DNA of 64,000 nucleotides from Glo-17 sp964637835 (GTDB lineage Bacteria > Krumholzibacteriota > Krumholzibacteriia > LZORAL124-64-63), in NCBI GenBank assembly GCA_964637835.1, contig CAZWYF010000017.1:7541-71540 (forward strand). The letters are read 5' to 3'. A model generated the notes under the pieces. The model was not told where the DNA came from and searched no databases. It worked only from the letters and a program-made list of their open reading frames with translations. The stretch's first letter is position 1; every line of letters begins with the position of its first letter. A program made the translations under genes and the position numbers. Positions 1 to 9,662 of the stretch are shown one piece after another.

Positions 1-18
1 CGACCCCTGGCGGCCGTC

Positions 19-38
19 GGTGTCCCTCCAGGGACACC
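19..38 (-). terminator. Hairpin just after the ntrC-type gene
   Basis: A perfect inverted repeat (9-bp arms GGTGTCCCT / AGGGACACC, 2-nt loop) lies seven bases beyond the stop of the minus-strand response regulator gene. The position suits a transcription terminator, but no T-run follows on that strand, so it may only be a 3'-end stabilising hairpin. Confidence 0.35.
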
Positions 39-44
39 CCGTCC

Positions 45-1403
<1,359 letters not shown>

Positions 1404-1415
1404 GTCTCCTCCGGA

Positions 1416-2744
1416 TCACCCGGTCGGCGGCATCGCCGGCAGGCTCAGGGTGGCCACGCAGCCACGGCCGTCGGTGCGGTCGGCCAGGGTCAGGTCGCCG
1501 CCGTGCTCGCGGCAGATGCGCCGGGAGACGGCCAGGCCCAGGCCCGACCCCTGAGGCTTGCTGCTCCAGAACGGTTCGAAGATCCGCGCGCCGGCGCCGG
1601 CCGGCAAGCCGGCGCCGGCATCGATCACCGTCAGGCGCCAGCGGCCTGCTTCCTCGCGCAGGCCCACGTGCACCGGCCCGCCCCGGGGCATGGCGTCGCG
1701 CGCGTTCAGGAGCAGGTTGAGGATCACCTGCTGGAGGCGGCGCGGGTCGGCCATCACCACCGCGTCCGGCAGGGGCTCGAGGACCTGCACGGTCACGTCC
1801 TGGCCGGCGAGTTCCGCGGTGGCCAGGCGGACGGTGCGCCGCACGAGCTGCGTCAGATCCACCCGCTCGGTCTCGGCCGTCGTGTCGGTGCCGAAGGCGA
1901 GGTAGCCGGTGAGGATGCGGTCGAGCCGATCCACCTCCTCGGGGATGAACTCGACCACTGGATCGTCGACGCCGCGGTCGCGCAGCACCTGCTGCAGGTG
2001 CTGGCCCGCGCCGCGGATGATGCCCAGGGGGTTGCGGATCTCGTGAGCGATGCCGGCGGTCAGCCGGCCCATGGCGGCCAGGCTCTCCTGCTGCAGCAGC
2101 GAGGTGCGGGCCCGCTCGAGGGCCCGCTGGCTGCGCAGGAGCACCATGCCCAGCAGGGCCAGCACCACCACCACCGCCACCACGGTCAGCAGGGCGCCGT
2201 GACGTAGCGTGGCCAGGGCGTCGAAGAAGTCGGCGCTGCCCTCCACGGTGAGCACGCCCACCAGCGCACCCCAGCTGTCACGCACCGGGACGTGGGCGGA
2301 TTTCTGGTACAGCGATCCCTGCCGGTACAGGTGCGAGACCGCCGGATCACCCACCTGGGCGCGCGCCACGGCAGTGCGGTCGGTGTTCCAGAACACGTTG
2401 AACTCGCCCCATTCCAGGCGACCGGCCGCCGAGACGATCACCACTCCCGTGCTGTCGCAGAGGGTGATCTCGGCGAGGTCGTTCTGCTCGCGGATGCGCT
2501 CGAGGCGGCTCGAGAGCCAGAGCAGGTCGCTGTCCGGCTCGGGGTCCACCGCCCAGCCGGCGAGGGCATCGCCGTCCACCAGGTGCACGGCGGTGGTGCC
2601 CACCGCCAGCAGGCGCTGGCCCAGGGCGCCGTCGAGCCGCTCGCGGGCGCCGCGGTACAGCAGGGCCAGGCCCACCACCACCACCGCGAGGATCGCGAGG
2701 TAGGCGGCGGCGGCGACCAGCGACCAGCGGCGACGACCGGGCAT
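1416..2744 (-). CDS. Membrane sensor histidine kinase, NtrB/AtoS type
   Basis: A 442-aa sensor kinase that should phosphorylate the NtrC-type regulator encoded next. Two membrane helices (about residues 9-30 and 182-203) bracket a ~150-residue extracytoplasmic sensor. The cytoplasmic part has a HisKA box (IAHEIRNPLG, phospho-His 234) and a C-terminal HATPase domain with N (LLLNARDAMP), G1 (DAGAGLP) and G2 (GSGLGLAVS) boxes. I chose the ATG at 2744; an in-frame GTG sits directly before it and a GGAG lies about ten bases upstream. The signal sensed cannot be read from the sequence. Confidence 0.93.
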   Translation of the reverse strand: MPGRRRWSLVAAAAYLAILAVVVVGLALLYRGARERLDGALGQRLLAVGTTAVHLVDGDALAGWAVDPEPDSDLLWLSSRLERIREQNDLAEITLCDSTGVVIVSAAGRLEWGEFNVFWNTDRTAVARAQVGDPAVSHLYRQGSLYQKSAHVPVRDSWGALVGVLTVEGSADFFDALATLRHGALLTVVAVVVVLALLGMVLLRSQRALERARTSLLQQESLAAMGRLTAGIAHEIRNPLGIIRGAGQHLQQVLRDRGVDDPVVEFIPEEVDRLDRILTGYLAFGTDTTAETERVDLTQLVRRTVRLATAELAGQDVTVQVLEPLPDAVVMADPRRLQQVILNLLLNARDAMPRGGPVHVGLREEAGRWRLTVIDAGAGLPAGAGARIFEPFWSSKPQGSGLGLAVSRRICREHGGDLTLADRTDGRGCVATLSLPAMPPTG

Positions 2745-2835
2745 CACGGCAGCGCTCCAGGGCGGAGAGGGCGGCGACGAGACCCGCGGAGCATAGCAAC
2801 GCCGCCGGCGGGGGGCCAGCGCCAGCTCGGTCGGG

Positions 2836-3735
2836 TCAGCGGCCGGTCGCCCAGCCCACCCGTGCCCAGACCGGGAAGTGATCGCTGGCGCGGGCGTCTC
2901 CGGCCACGCCGTGAGCGCCGGCGCGCAGGCCGCGCAGGAAGATGTGATCCAGCTCGCAGCGGGCGCCCACCAGGCGGGCGGGGTGCCAGCTCACCGTGCA
3001 GCCGGTTGGCGGCACGGGTCGCAGGCGAGCCTCGCGGCGATAGTGCTTGCGCAGGGCCCCCAGATCGCCCGGCAGGCTCGTGTTGAAGTCGCCGCCCACG
3101 ATCAGCGGGCCCGTCCAGTCGCCCACCAGGCTGTCGAGCACCGCGGCGGCCTGCTCCAGGCGCATGCCCGGGGTGAGCACCGGCGTGGCGATGTGCAGGC
3201 TCACGGTGCGGATCCGGTCGCCGGCGACCTCGAGATCGGCGGCCACGGCGATGCGACGGTTGCCGGTCCAGGGGTGGGGGTGGGGCAGCACCAGCAGCTG
3301 CGAGTTCAGGATGGGCCAGGGCGAGAGGATGGCGTTGCCGAAGGGCCGGCCGTGGTGCGGATGCAACGTGGCGGGCTGGTAGATGGCGTGCAACTCGAGG
3401 GCCCGGGCCAGGGAGTCCACGCCCGTGGGGCCCATCTCCTGCAGCAGCAGCACGTCAGGACGGTCCAGGCCGGCGGCGCGCAGGTCGGCGATGGCCAGGC
3501 CCACGTCCTCGCCGTACTGGATGTTGTAGGTCACCAGCAGCAGGCTGTCGGGGTGGGCCGGAGGGGGGGCGGTGTCGGTCTCGCCCAGCCGGGTGGCCTC
3601 CAGGCGCACCTCGCGGGACAGCGCCGGCACGAAGGTGGGGTCGGCGGAGCAGCCAGCGCCCAGGACCAGGGCGCCGGCCAGCAGGATCGCCGCCAGCTTG
3701 GCGGCCATGGCGATGCGGATCAGACGCGACATCAT
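2836..3735 (-). CDS. Lipoprotein of the endonuclease/exonuclease/phosphatase (EEP) fold
   Basis: A 299-aa exported hydrolase. The N-terminus is a lipoprotein signal with lipobox LGAGC, so the mature protein should be membrane-anchored outside the cytoplasm. EEP (DNase I-like) motifs follow in order: LLVTYNIQYGE, LLLQEMG (metal-binding Glu), VGGDFNTS and, near the end, SDHFPVW (catalytic Asp-His). Substrates in this superfamily range from nucleic acids to phospholipids and phosphoinositides, so the reaction is open. The reading frame extends upstream, but the first methionine of the signal peptide (3735) lies two bases after the stop of the methyltransferase gene, giving a tight two-gene operon. 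A second ATG directly follows. Confidence 0.85.
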   Translation of the reverse strand: MMSRLIRIAMAAKLAAILLAGALVLGAGCSADPTFVPALSREVRLEATRLGETDTAPPPAHPDSLLLVTYNIQYGEDVGLAIADLRAAGLDRPDVLLLQEMGPTGVDSLARALELHAIYQPATLHPHHGRPFGNAILSPWPILNSQLLVLPHPHPWTGNRRIAVAADLEVAGDRIRTVSLHIATPVLTPGMRLEQAAAVLDSLVGDWTGPLIVGGDFNTSLPGDLGALRKHYRREARLRPVPPTGCTVSWHPARLVGARCELDHIFLRGLRAGAHGVAGDARASDHFPVWARVGWATGR

Positions 3736-3737
3736 GC

Positions 3738-4436
3738 TCAAGCTAGCGAGGAGCGCCCGTCCGGTCCAGGCGAGGAGGCCTCCCGGGAACCACCGGCGCC
3801 GCCACCGTGGGGGCGACGATAGACCACCAGGAGCCGCTCGCGAGATCGGCCGCGGGTCACCGGTTGCCGCGCCTGCGTCTCCGCCGCGAGGCCGGCGTCG
3901 GTGAAGGAAACCAGTTCCTCCGGTCGCAGCCGCCACGGCGGCCCCTCGGCCTCGGTACCCGGGGCGCGCAGGTCGCAGATCACCACCAGGGCGCCGCCCG
4001 GGGCCACGGTGCTCGCCACCCTGGCCATGCCGCGGGCCTGCCAGGCCGGCGGCAGGGACTGGATGGTCCGGTGTTCCACCACCAGGTCGAAGGCGCCGCG
4101 CCAGGATTCCGGCAGCCCGAAGAGCTCGCACACGTGCCAGTCGATGGAATGCGCGGCCCAGCGCTCACGGCAGAGCGCGATGGCGCTCTCGGCCACGTCG
4201 AAGGCCGTGACGGCAAGGCCGCGGCGGGCGAGTTCGGCGGCATCGTCACCCAGGCCGCAGCCCACCACCAGGGCGCGGGCATCGGCGTGGACATGGGCGC
4301 CGCTTCCGTCCTGGCCGTCGAGCCAGCGGACCAGCAGGGGCGAGGGCTCCTGGCGATCCCAGGGCACCCCCCGGCCGGAGGTGTCGGTGGCGGCGTAGAT
4401 GTCCTCGAACCAGTTCTCGGGCGCGTCGCGGTCCAT
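3738..4436 (-). CDS. Class I SAM-dependent methyltransferase
   Basis: A 232-aa soluble methyltransferase. Motif I (ALVVGCGLGDDAAELA) is followed by an acidic motif II (VTAFDVAESAIA) and a VICDLRAPG strand; the N-terminal WFEDIYAATD...VPWD segment resembles the thiopurine-methyltransferase-like/TehB group that acts on small molecules. The start at 4436 was chosen because GGAGAG lies seven bases upstream and the protein then begins in the conserved N-terminal segment; the frame stays open further upstream. It is co-transcribed with the EEP lipoprotein. The substrate is unknown. Confidence 0.85.
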   Translation of the reverse strand: MDRDAPENWFEDIYAATDTSGRGVPWDRQEPSPLLVRWLDGQDGSGAHVHADARALVVGCGLGDDAAELARRGLAVTAFDVAESAIALCRERWAAHSIDWHVCELFGLPESWRGAFDLVVEHRTIQSLPPAWQARGMARVASTVAPGGALVVICDLRAPGTEAEGPPWRLRPEELVSFTDAGLAAETQARQPVTRGRSRERLLVVYRRPHGGGAGGSREASSPGPDGRSSLA

Positions 4437-4573
4437 GGTCTCTCCGGAACAGTTCACAAAGGCGAGCGTTCCCGTCATGAAAACGCGTTTTCCCGCTCTC
4501 GCCACCTCGGTGGTGGACCCCGGCCGCGCGGTATTGCATTCTCATGGGCTCGGACAGCAGCGGAGGACACGCA

Positions 4574-5230
4574 ATGCAGCCAGAAACCCGCCATCGCGGT
4601 GGCTACTACTCGCCGGCCGAGGAGGTCGCCCACGCCGTCACCCACGGGGTGGGCTGCCTGCTGGCGGTGATCGGTCTGGTCATCCTGGTGGTGCAGGCGG
4701 GGCGGCGGGACGAACCCTGGGAGGTGATCGGGGTGGCCGTCTTCGGCGCCACCATGGTGCTGCTCTACCTGGCGTCCACGCTCTACCACGCCATCACCGA
4801 GCCGCGCGCCAAGCAGGTGTTCAAGCGCGTCGACCACGCCGCCATCTACCTGCTCATCGCCGGGACCTACACGCCGCTCTGCCTCGGCCCCCTGCGCGGA
4901 CCCTGGGGCTGGTCGCTGCTGGGCGTGGTCTGGACGCTGGGACTGGCGGGAGCCGTGCTGGACGTGGCCTCCGGCCGCCGGTTCAAGTGGCTCTCCATCA
5001 CCATCTACCTGCTCATGGGCTGGCTGGTGGTCACCGCCCTGCGGCCCATGCTCGCCGAGCTCGACGGCACCACGCTGACCTGGATCGCCGTGGGCGGCCT
5101 CTTCTACACCGGCGGCGTGGCCTTCTACCTCTGGCGACGGCTGCCGTGGCACCACGCCATCTGGCACCTGATGGTGGTGGGTGGCAGCCTCAGCCACTGG
5201 CTGGCCATCCAGCGCGCCCTGGCCCTCTAG
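4574..5230 (+). CDS. Hemolysin III / PAQR-family membrane protein
   Basis: A 218-aa seven-helix membrane protein of the hemolysin III (YqfA/PAQR) family. The family's metal-site motifs are all present: HAVTHGVG near the N-terminus, STLYHAI in helix 2, KRVDHAAIYLLIAGTYTP in the centre and HHAIWHLMVVGGSLSHW at the C-terminus, which together suggest a zinc-dependent membrane hydrolase or receptor fold. The start at 4574 (MQPETRHRGG) has GGAGGA eight bases upstream and is preferred over the in-frame ATG at 4544. It is divergent from the methyltransferase gene. Confidence 0.92.
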   Translation: MQPETRHRGGYYSPAEEVAHAVTHGVGCLLAVIGLVILVVQAGRRDEPWEVIGVAVFGATMVLLYLASTLYHAITEPRAKQVFKRVDHAAIYLLIAGTYTPLCLGPLRGPWGWSLLGVVWTLGLAGAVLDVASGRRFKWLSITIYLLMGWLVVTALRPMLAELDGTTLTWIAVGGLFYTGGVAFYLWRRLPWHHAIWHLMVVGGSLSHWLAIQRALAL

Positions 5231-5250
5231 CCGCGAAAGGACGCCGACCG

Positions 5251-5421
5251 TTGACGTCCCTCATCCCCGCCCACGCCGACCGGGCCATCTGGACCCTCCT
5301 GCTGGCCGCCGCGGCCTCCGGGCTGTGCCCCGGACGCACCCGCCGGGCCGCCCGGCTCTCGGGCCGCCCGGCGACCATGGGGGCCACCTGCCTGCCCCTG
5401 GCGGACGGGGCGATGTGGTGA
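5251..5421 (+). CDS. Possible 56-aa small ORF coupled to the next kinase
   Basis: A TTG-initiated frame with AAAGGA nine bases upstream. Its stop (5419-5421) overlaps the GTG start of the hybrid kinase as GTGA, the arrangement expected for translational coupling. The product has one hydrophobic stretch (WTLLLAAAASGL) and no family resemblance. With a weak start codon and GC-rich composition, it may be a chance ORF. Confidence 0.22.
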   Translation: MTSLIPAHADRAIWTLLLAAAASGLCPGRTRRAARLSGRPATMGATCLPLADGAMW

Positions 5422-7670
5422 GCAGGTTCGGACGCGAATCCCACTGGCTGCTGATCACCATCGGCCTGTACCTCGTGATGGTGGCCGTGGTCATGCTCAT
5501 CGAGCACCGGCACGACCACCGCCGGGCCCTGGCGGAGATCGACCACCGCCTGCTCATCGTGGCCGCCGGCGTGCCGCACGTCCTGGCCGAGGATTTCCAC
5601 GACCGCGCCACCGGTCCGGACGCCATCACGCCGGGAGAGGACGCTCGCAACCAGGACGCCCTCACGGGATATGCCGGGGCCACGGGGGTGCGCTACGTCT
5701 GGACCGACATCGCCATCGACGGGCAGTTCTACCTGACGGCCTGCAACCGTACCGAGCAGTCGGACCAGCCCGGCCTGGAGACCGACTACTTCGTGGCCTA
5801 TGACCAGGTGGTCGATGCCGAGCGCCGCGCCCTGGTCGGCGAGGAGCCGGTGTTCACCACGTTGCGCGACAAGTGGGGGACGTTCCGGGCGGTGTTCGTC
5901 CCCCGGACCTCGCCCGGCGGCCGGCTCTACCTGGCCGCGGCCGGGTACGAGCTGGCGCACGTGGAGGCCGAGCTCTGGCGCGAGACCCGGCGCCTGCTCC
6001 TGATCGCGGCGGCGCTCCTGCTGGCGGTGGTGCCCATGTTCTGGGCCTACCGGCGACTGGCCGGAGGCCAGGCCGAGCGCCTGGCCGTGGCCAACCAGGA
6101 ACTGGGCCGCAGCCGCCAGCGCCTGGCCACCATCCTCGACTCGATCCACGAGGCGGTGATCGCCACCGACGCCGACGGGAGGATCGTCCATGCCAACCCC
6201 GTGGCCGGCCTGCTCCTCGGCCGGGACGACCAGCGCCTGAAGGGCCGGGAGCTGGATGCCGTGGTGCGTCTGCACCGGGTGGAGGACGAGGAGCCGCTGC
6301 CCGGCCTGGCCGCCCGCGTGCGGGATCGGGGGGCGGCGGTGGTCCTGGGCCGCGGGGTGTCGCTGCATCGCGAGGATGGGGCGCCGGTGGTGGTGGCCGC
6401 CAGCGCGGCGCCCATCGCGGGCGCCCGGGCCGCGGGCAACCGGGCCGTGGACGCCCGGGCCGTGGACAGGTCGGCCGGCGTGGTGGCGGTGCTGCGCGAC
6501 ATCACCGAGCAGGTGCGCCTCGATGCTCGCCTGCGGCAATCGCAGAAGCTGGAGTCGGTGGGCCGGCTGGCGGGCGGCGTGGCGCACGATTTCAACAACC
6601 TGCTCATGGCCATCCTCGGCTCGGCGGAACTGCTGGCCGAGCGGCTGGCCGACCATCCCGAGCTGCAGGAGGACGTGGGCCGGATCCTCACCGCGGGCCA
6701 GCGAGCGGCGGAACTCACCCGGCAGCTCCTGGTCTTCTCGCGCCGCCAGCCGCCCGCCGACCGCGTGGTGGATCTGCACGAGGTGGTGCGCGAGACCAGC
6801 ATCCTGCTCAACCACAGCCTGGACCGTCGCATCGAGCTGGATATCCGCCTGGAGGCCGCCCGCTCACATGTGCGTGGCGACCAGGCGCGCCTGGGCAGTG
6901 CCCTGATGAACCTGGCCATCAACGCCCGCGACGCCATGCCCGAGGGCGGCATGCTCACCGTGCGCACGGCCAACCTGCGTGGCGAGGAGGGCGACCTCGC
7001 TGGCCGCGACCTGGTGGAACTGACGGTGGCCGACACCGGTGCCGGCATGAGCGCCGAGGTCCGCGAGCGGGTGTTCGAGCCGTTCTTCTCCACCAAGGAC
7101 GTGGGCCAGGGGACCGGCCTGGGCATGTCCGTCGTGTACGGCGCCATCCGCGACCTGGGCGGCACCATCGACGTGCGCAGCGAGGTGGACCACGGCACGC
7201 GGTTCCGGATCCTGCTGCCGGTGGCGGCGGCCCCCGGGGAGGAAGGACCTTCGCCGCGGCCGCGTCCGGCCGAGGGGCTGCGGGGGCGCCGGGTGTTGCT
7301 GGTGGAGGACGAGCCCGACCTCCGCGGCCTGGCGGGGCGGGTCCTGACCCGCTATGGCTGCGAGGTGGAGACGGCTGCCGATGGCGTCGAGGCCGAGGCG
7401 GTGATGCGGAGCGGCGATCCGGATCGCTTCGACGCCGTGGTCCTGGACCTGGTGATGCCGCGCCGGGATGGACCCGCCACGTTCGCGGTCCTGCGCGAGC
7501 TGGCGCCGGGCTTGCCGGTCCTGGTCTGCTCCGGGTATGACGCCTCGCTGCAGGCGGCGAACCTGCTCGAGCAGCCGGCCACCGCCTACCTCACCAAGCC
7601 GTATGATCGGCACGCCCTGGCCGCCGCCCTGCTGGGCCTGCTCCAGGATGGCGACGGGGCGCCGGCCTGA
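5418..7670 (+). CDS. PAS hybrid histidine kinase with C-terminal receiver
   Basis: A 750-aa membrane hybrid kinase. Order: TM helix (residues 10-29), ~170-residue extracytoplasmic sensor, TM helix (about 197-218, LLLIAAALLLAVVPMFW), PAS domain (about 235-370, DSIHEAVIATDADGRIVHAN), HisKA with the VAHDFNNLLMAILG box (phospho-His about 390), HATPase (NLAINARDAMPEGG; GTGLGMSVVYG) and a receiver domain (phospho-Asp about 677 in VVLDLVMP). The HDFNN box is typical of hybrid kinases that signal through their own receiver and a phosphorelay. Start is GTG; 5415 is an alternative GTG one codon earlier. No partner regulator is adjacent. Confidence 0.9.
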   Translation: MSRFGRESHWLLITIGLYLVMVAVVMLIEHRHDHRRALAEIDHRLLIVAAGVPHVLAEDFHDRATGPDAITPGEDARNQDALTGYAGATGVRYVWTDIAIDGQFYLTACNRTEQSDQPGLETDYFVAYDQVVDAERRALVGEEPVFTTLRDKWGTFRAVFVPRTSPGGRLYLAAAGYELAHVEAELWRETRRLLLIAAALLLAVVPMFWAYRRLAGGQAERLAVANQELGRSRQRLATILDSIHEAVIATDADGRIVHANPVAGLLLGRDDQRLKGRELDAVVRLHRVEDEEPLPGLAARVRDRGAAVVLGRGVSLHREDGAPVVVAASAAPIAGARAAGNRAVDARAVDRSAGVVAVLRDITEQVRLDARLRQSQKLESVGRLAGGVAHDFNNLLMAILGSAELLAERLADHPELQEDVGRILTAGQRAAELTRQLLVFSRRQPPADRVVDLHEVVRETSILLNHSLDRRIELDIRLEAARSHVRGDQARLGSALMNLAINARDAMPEGGMLTVRTANLRGEEGDLAGRDLVELTVADTGAGMSAEVRERVFEPFFSTKDVGQGTGLGMSVVYGAIRDLGGTIDVRSEVDHGTRFRILLPVAAAPGEEGPSPRPRPAEGLRGRRVLLVEDEPDLRGLAGRVLTRYGCEVETAADGVEAEAVMRSGDPDRFDAVVLDLVMPRRDGPATFAVLRELAPGLPVLVCSGYDASLQAANLLEQPATAYLTKPYDRHALAAALLGLLQDGDGAPA

Positions 7671-7713
7671 CGGCGGCGCCCCGCTCGCGATGGCTCGGTC
7701 CTTCCCCGGGACG

Positions 7714-9438
7714 TCATTTCAGCAGGACCAGCTGCCGGCTGCGCCAGCGCCAGCCATCCTCCAGCCGGGCGAGGTAGACCCCGGCCGGGACGCTGCGACC
7801 ATCGTGGTCGCGCCCATCCCAGCGCGTCTGGTGACGGCCAGCGGTGAGGTGGGTGTCCACCAGGGTGCGGACCAGGCGCCCCTGGAGGTCGTAGACCCGT
7901 AGCGTCACCGGACCGCCGGCATCCAGGCGGAAGCTCAGCGTGGTGGTGGGATTGAAGGGATTGGGCCAGGGCGCGTCCAGGGCGAAGGGCGAGTCGGCGG
8001 CCGGAGGGGTGCGGTCTCCCGGCACGGCCGGATCGGCCGGGAGCACCCCGTGGGGGCTGGTGCGGATCCGGATGCCGGCCTCGCAGTCGAGGCTGGCGCC
8101 CAGGTCGGTCCAGTTGCTGCCGTCGGGGCTGAGCCAGGTATGGCCCGAGCCGCGAGCGCCCTGCGCGTCCACCGCCACGGGGTAGGTATGGCTGACGTTC
8201 TGGAAGCGGACGGCCACGTAGTAGTCGTTGCCCGGCACCAGGGCCAGGGGCGTGGCCAGTTCCAGCGAGTGGTAGCCGGGGCCGTCGGCGGCGGCGTCGG
8301 CGACGGTGGCGAGCAGCCCGCCGAGCGCGCCGCCGGCGAAGGTGTCGTACACGAAGACGTCGAGGTCGCTGCAGGCATCGGTGGTCCAGAACTCCACGCA
8401 GTGCAGGTTGGTGCTCTCGGTGGCGTCGAAGCGGGCCATGGCCCAGGCGGTGGTCGAGCCGGTGTAGCCGTAGTCGTTGGTCCAGCCGCCCTCGTCCCAG
8501 CCCTGGACCGCCAGTTCCGGATAGACGGGCATCACGGCGGTGATCGCGGTGGAGTAGGTGCCGATGTTCGCCGATCCGTAGGCGATGTGGAAGTAGCCGG
8601 CCTCGCCGCCGGAGCCGCAGTCGCTGCCCCAGCCGGTGCCCCAGCTGTTCTTGACGATCCAGCAGCCGGTGCCGCCGCCGGCGTGGGGGTGGTCGTCGTC
8701 CCAGCCCACCAGCAGGACGGCGTGGTTGGACGTCTCGGTGCCGGGGTAGTACAGGCCCGGCCCGCCGCTCCAGGAGCTGTACTCCGCCTGCCACGCCGGC
8801 GTGGACGCGTCGCCGGCGAAGACGGTGGTCGAGAGCGGGCCGTGGTCCATGAGCGCCTGCTTCATGGCGGCCACGTCCGGCAGCGTGCTGCCCTGCAGCC
8901 AGCGCCAGCCGCGCACGGCGAAGGCCAGGTCGCAGCCGGTCTCGCAGGCCACGTCGGCGGCCACGTACGGGTCGCAGGCCTCGCGCACCGCGCCCTGACG
9001 GGTCGCCAGGTTCATGACCATGCCGGCATTGCCGCCGGAGCAGCTCCGCGCCTCGAAGTGGCACTCCTTGAGGTGGTTCTCCGACAGGTCCACCTCCACG
9101 CCGTACTCGGCGAGGATGGCGGACTCCAGGTCCGCCGCCGCGGCGAAGGCGTAGCAGGAGCCGCACGCGCCCTGGTTCTTGACGCTGGAGACCAGGCCGA
9201 GGTCGCGGGTGTCGTACCGAGCGGGGAGCGAGCGGGCCTTGTCGCCCGGCGCCAGGACCACGTGGGAGAGGTCGTGGGTCGGCGGGACGAAGCCCATCCC
9301 CGCGGCGGGCATCGCCGGCGCGGACGGTGCCGCGGCGGGAGCGCGCTGCGGCACGGGCTGGGCCGCCACGGGATCGGGTGCGGCGGCGAGCAGGACGAAA
9401 AATGCGAGCACGGTGGTCATGAGCGCGGCGCGGCGCAT
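7714..9438 (-). CDS. Exported papain-family (C1A) cysteine protease with sorting domain
   Basis: A 574-aa secreted protease. Signal peptide at residues 1-26 (cut after VAA), then only a short pro-region before the C1A peptidase domain. The catalytic triad is complete: C95 in NQGACGSCYAF, H239 in SNHAVLLVGW and N264 in VKNSWGTGWG. After the protease come a beta-rich domain (about 320-480) and a C-terminal FlgD-like sorting module: PNPFNPTTTLSFRL, VYDLQGRLVRTL, GVYLARLEDG. In Bacteroidetes and relatives this tail directs type IX-like export and surface attachment. GGGAGG lies seven bases before the ATG. It is divergent from the copper ATPase gene, and the job is probably extracellular protein degradation. 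Confidence 0.93.
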   Translation of the reverse strand: MRRAALMTTVLAFFVLLAAAPDPVAAQPVPQRAPAAAPSAPAMPAAGMGFVPPTHDLSHVVLAPGDKARSLPARYDTRDLGLVSSVKNQGACGSCYAFAAAADLESAILAEYGVEVDLSENHLKECHFEARSCSGGNAGMVMNLATRQGAVREACDPYVAADVACETGCDLAFAVRGWRWLQGSTLPDVAAMKQALMDHGPLSTTVFAGDASTPAWQAEYSSWSGGPGLYYPGTETSNHAVLLVGWDDDHPHAGGGTGCWIVKNSWGTGWGSDCGSGGEAGYFHIAYGSANIGTYSTAITAVMPVYPELAVQGWDEGGWTNDYGYTGSTTAWAMARFDATESTNLHCVEFWTTDACSDLDVFVYDTFAGGALGGLLATVADAAADGPGYHSLELATPLALVPGNDYYVAVRFQNVSHTYPVAVDAQGARGSGHTWLSPDGSNWTDLGASLDCEAGIRIRTSPHGVLPADPAVPGDRTPPAADSPFALDAPWPNPFNPTTTLSFRLDAGGPVTLRVYDLQGRLVRTLVDTHLTAGRHQTRWDGRDHDGRSVPAGVYLARLEDGWRWRSRQLVLLK

Positions 9439-9662
9439 GGTCGGCCTCCCTGGCGACTGGTACGCGAACGGGTGTTCTGCCGAGGGTTTCGGCCGCTGGC
9501 GGCGAGGCTTGAACCGGCGGTCGCGTCGCTGGCCACATCCGACCGTCTGGCTACGCTGGGCAGGAGACGTCCCGTCGCTCCGGCAGGACGGATGGGCGCC
9601 GAACCGTGCCAGGTGGAACGACCAGACGGCGGGCCCGCGGGCCCAGCACGATGGAGGTCGAC

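Noticed and set aside
2748..2835. Sigma-54 promoter before the NtrC-type kinase gene
   Set aside because: A TGGC...TTGC pair is present on the minus strand but the spacing is too long for the -24/-12 elements.
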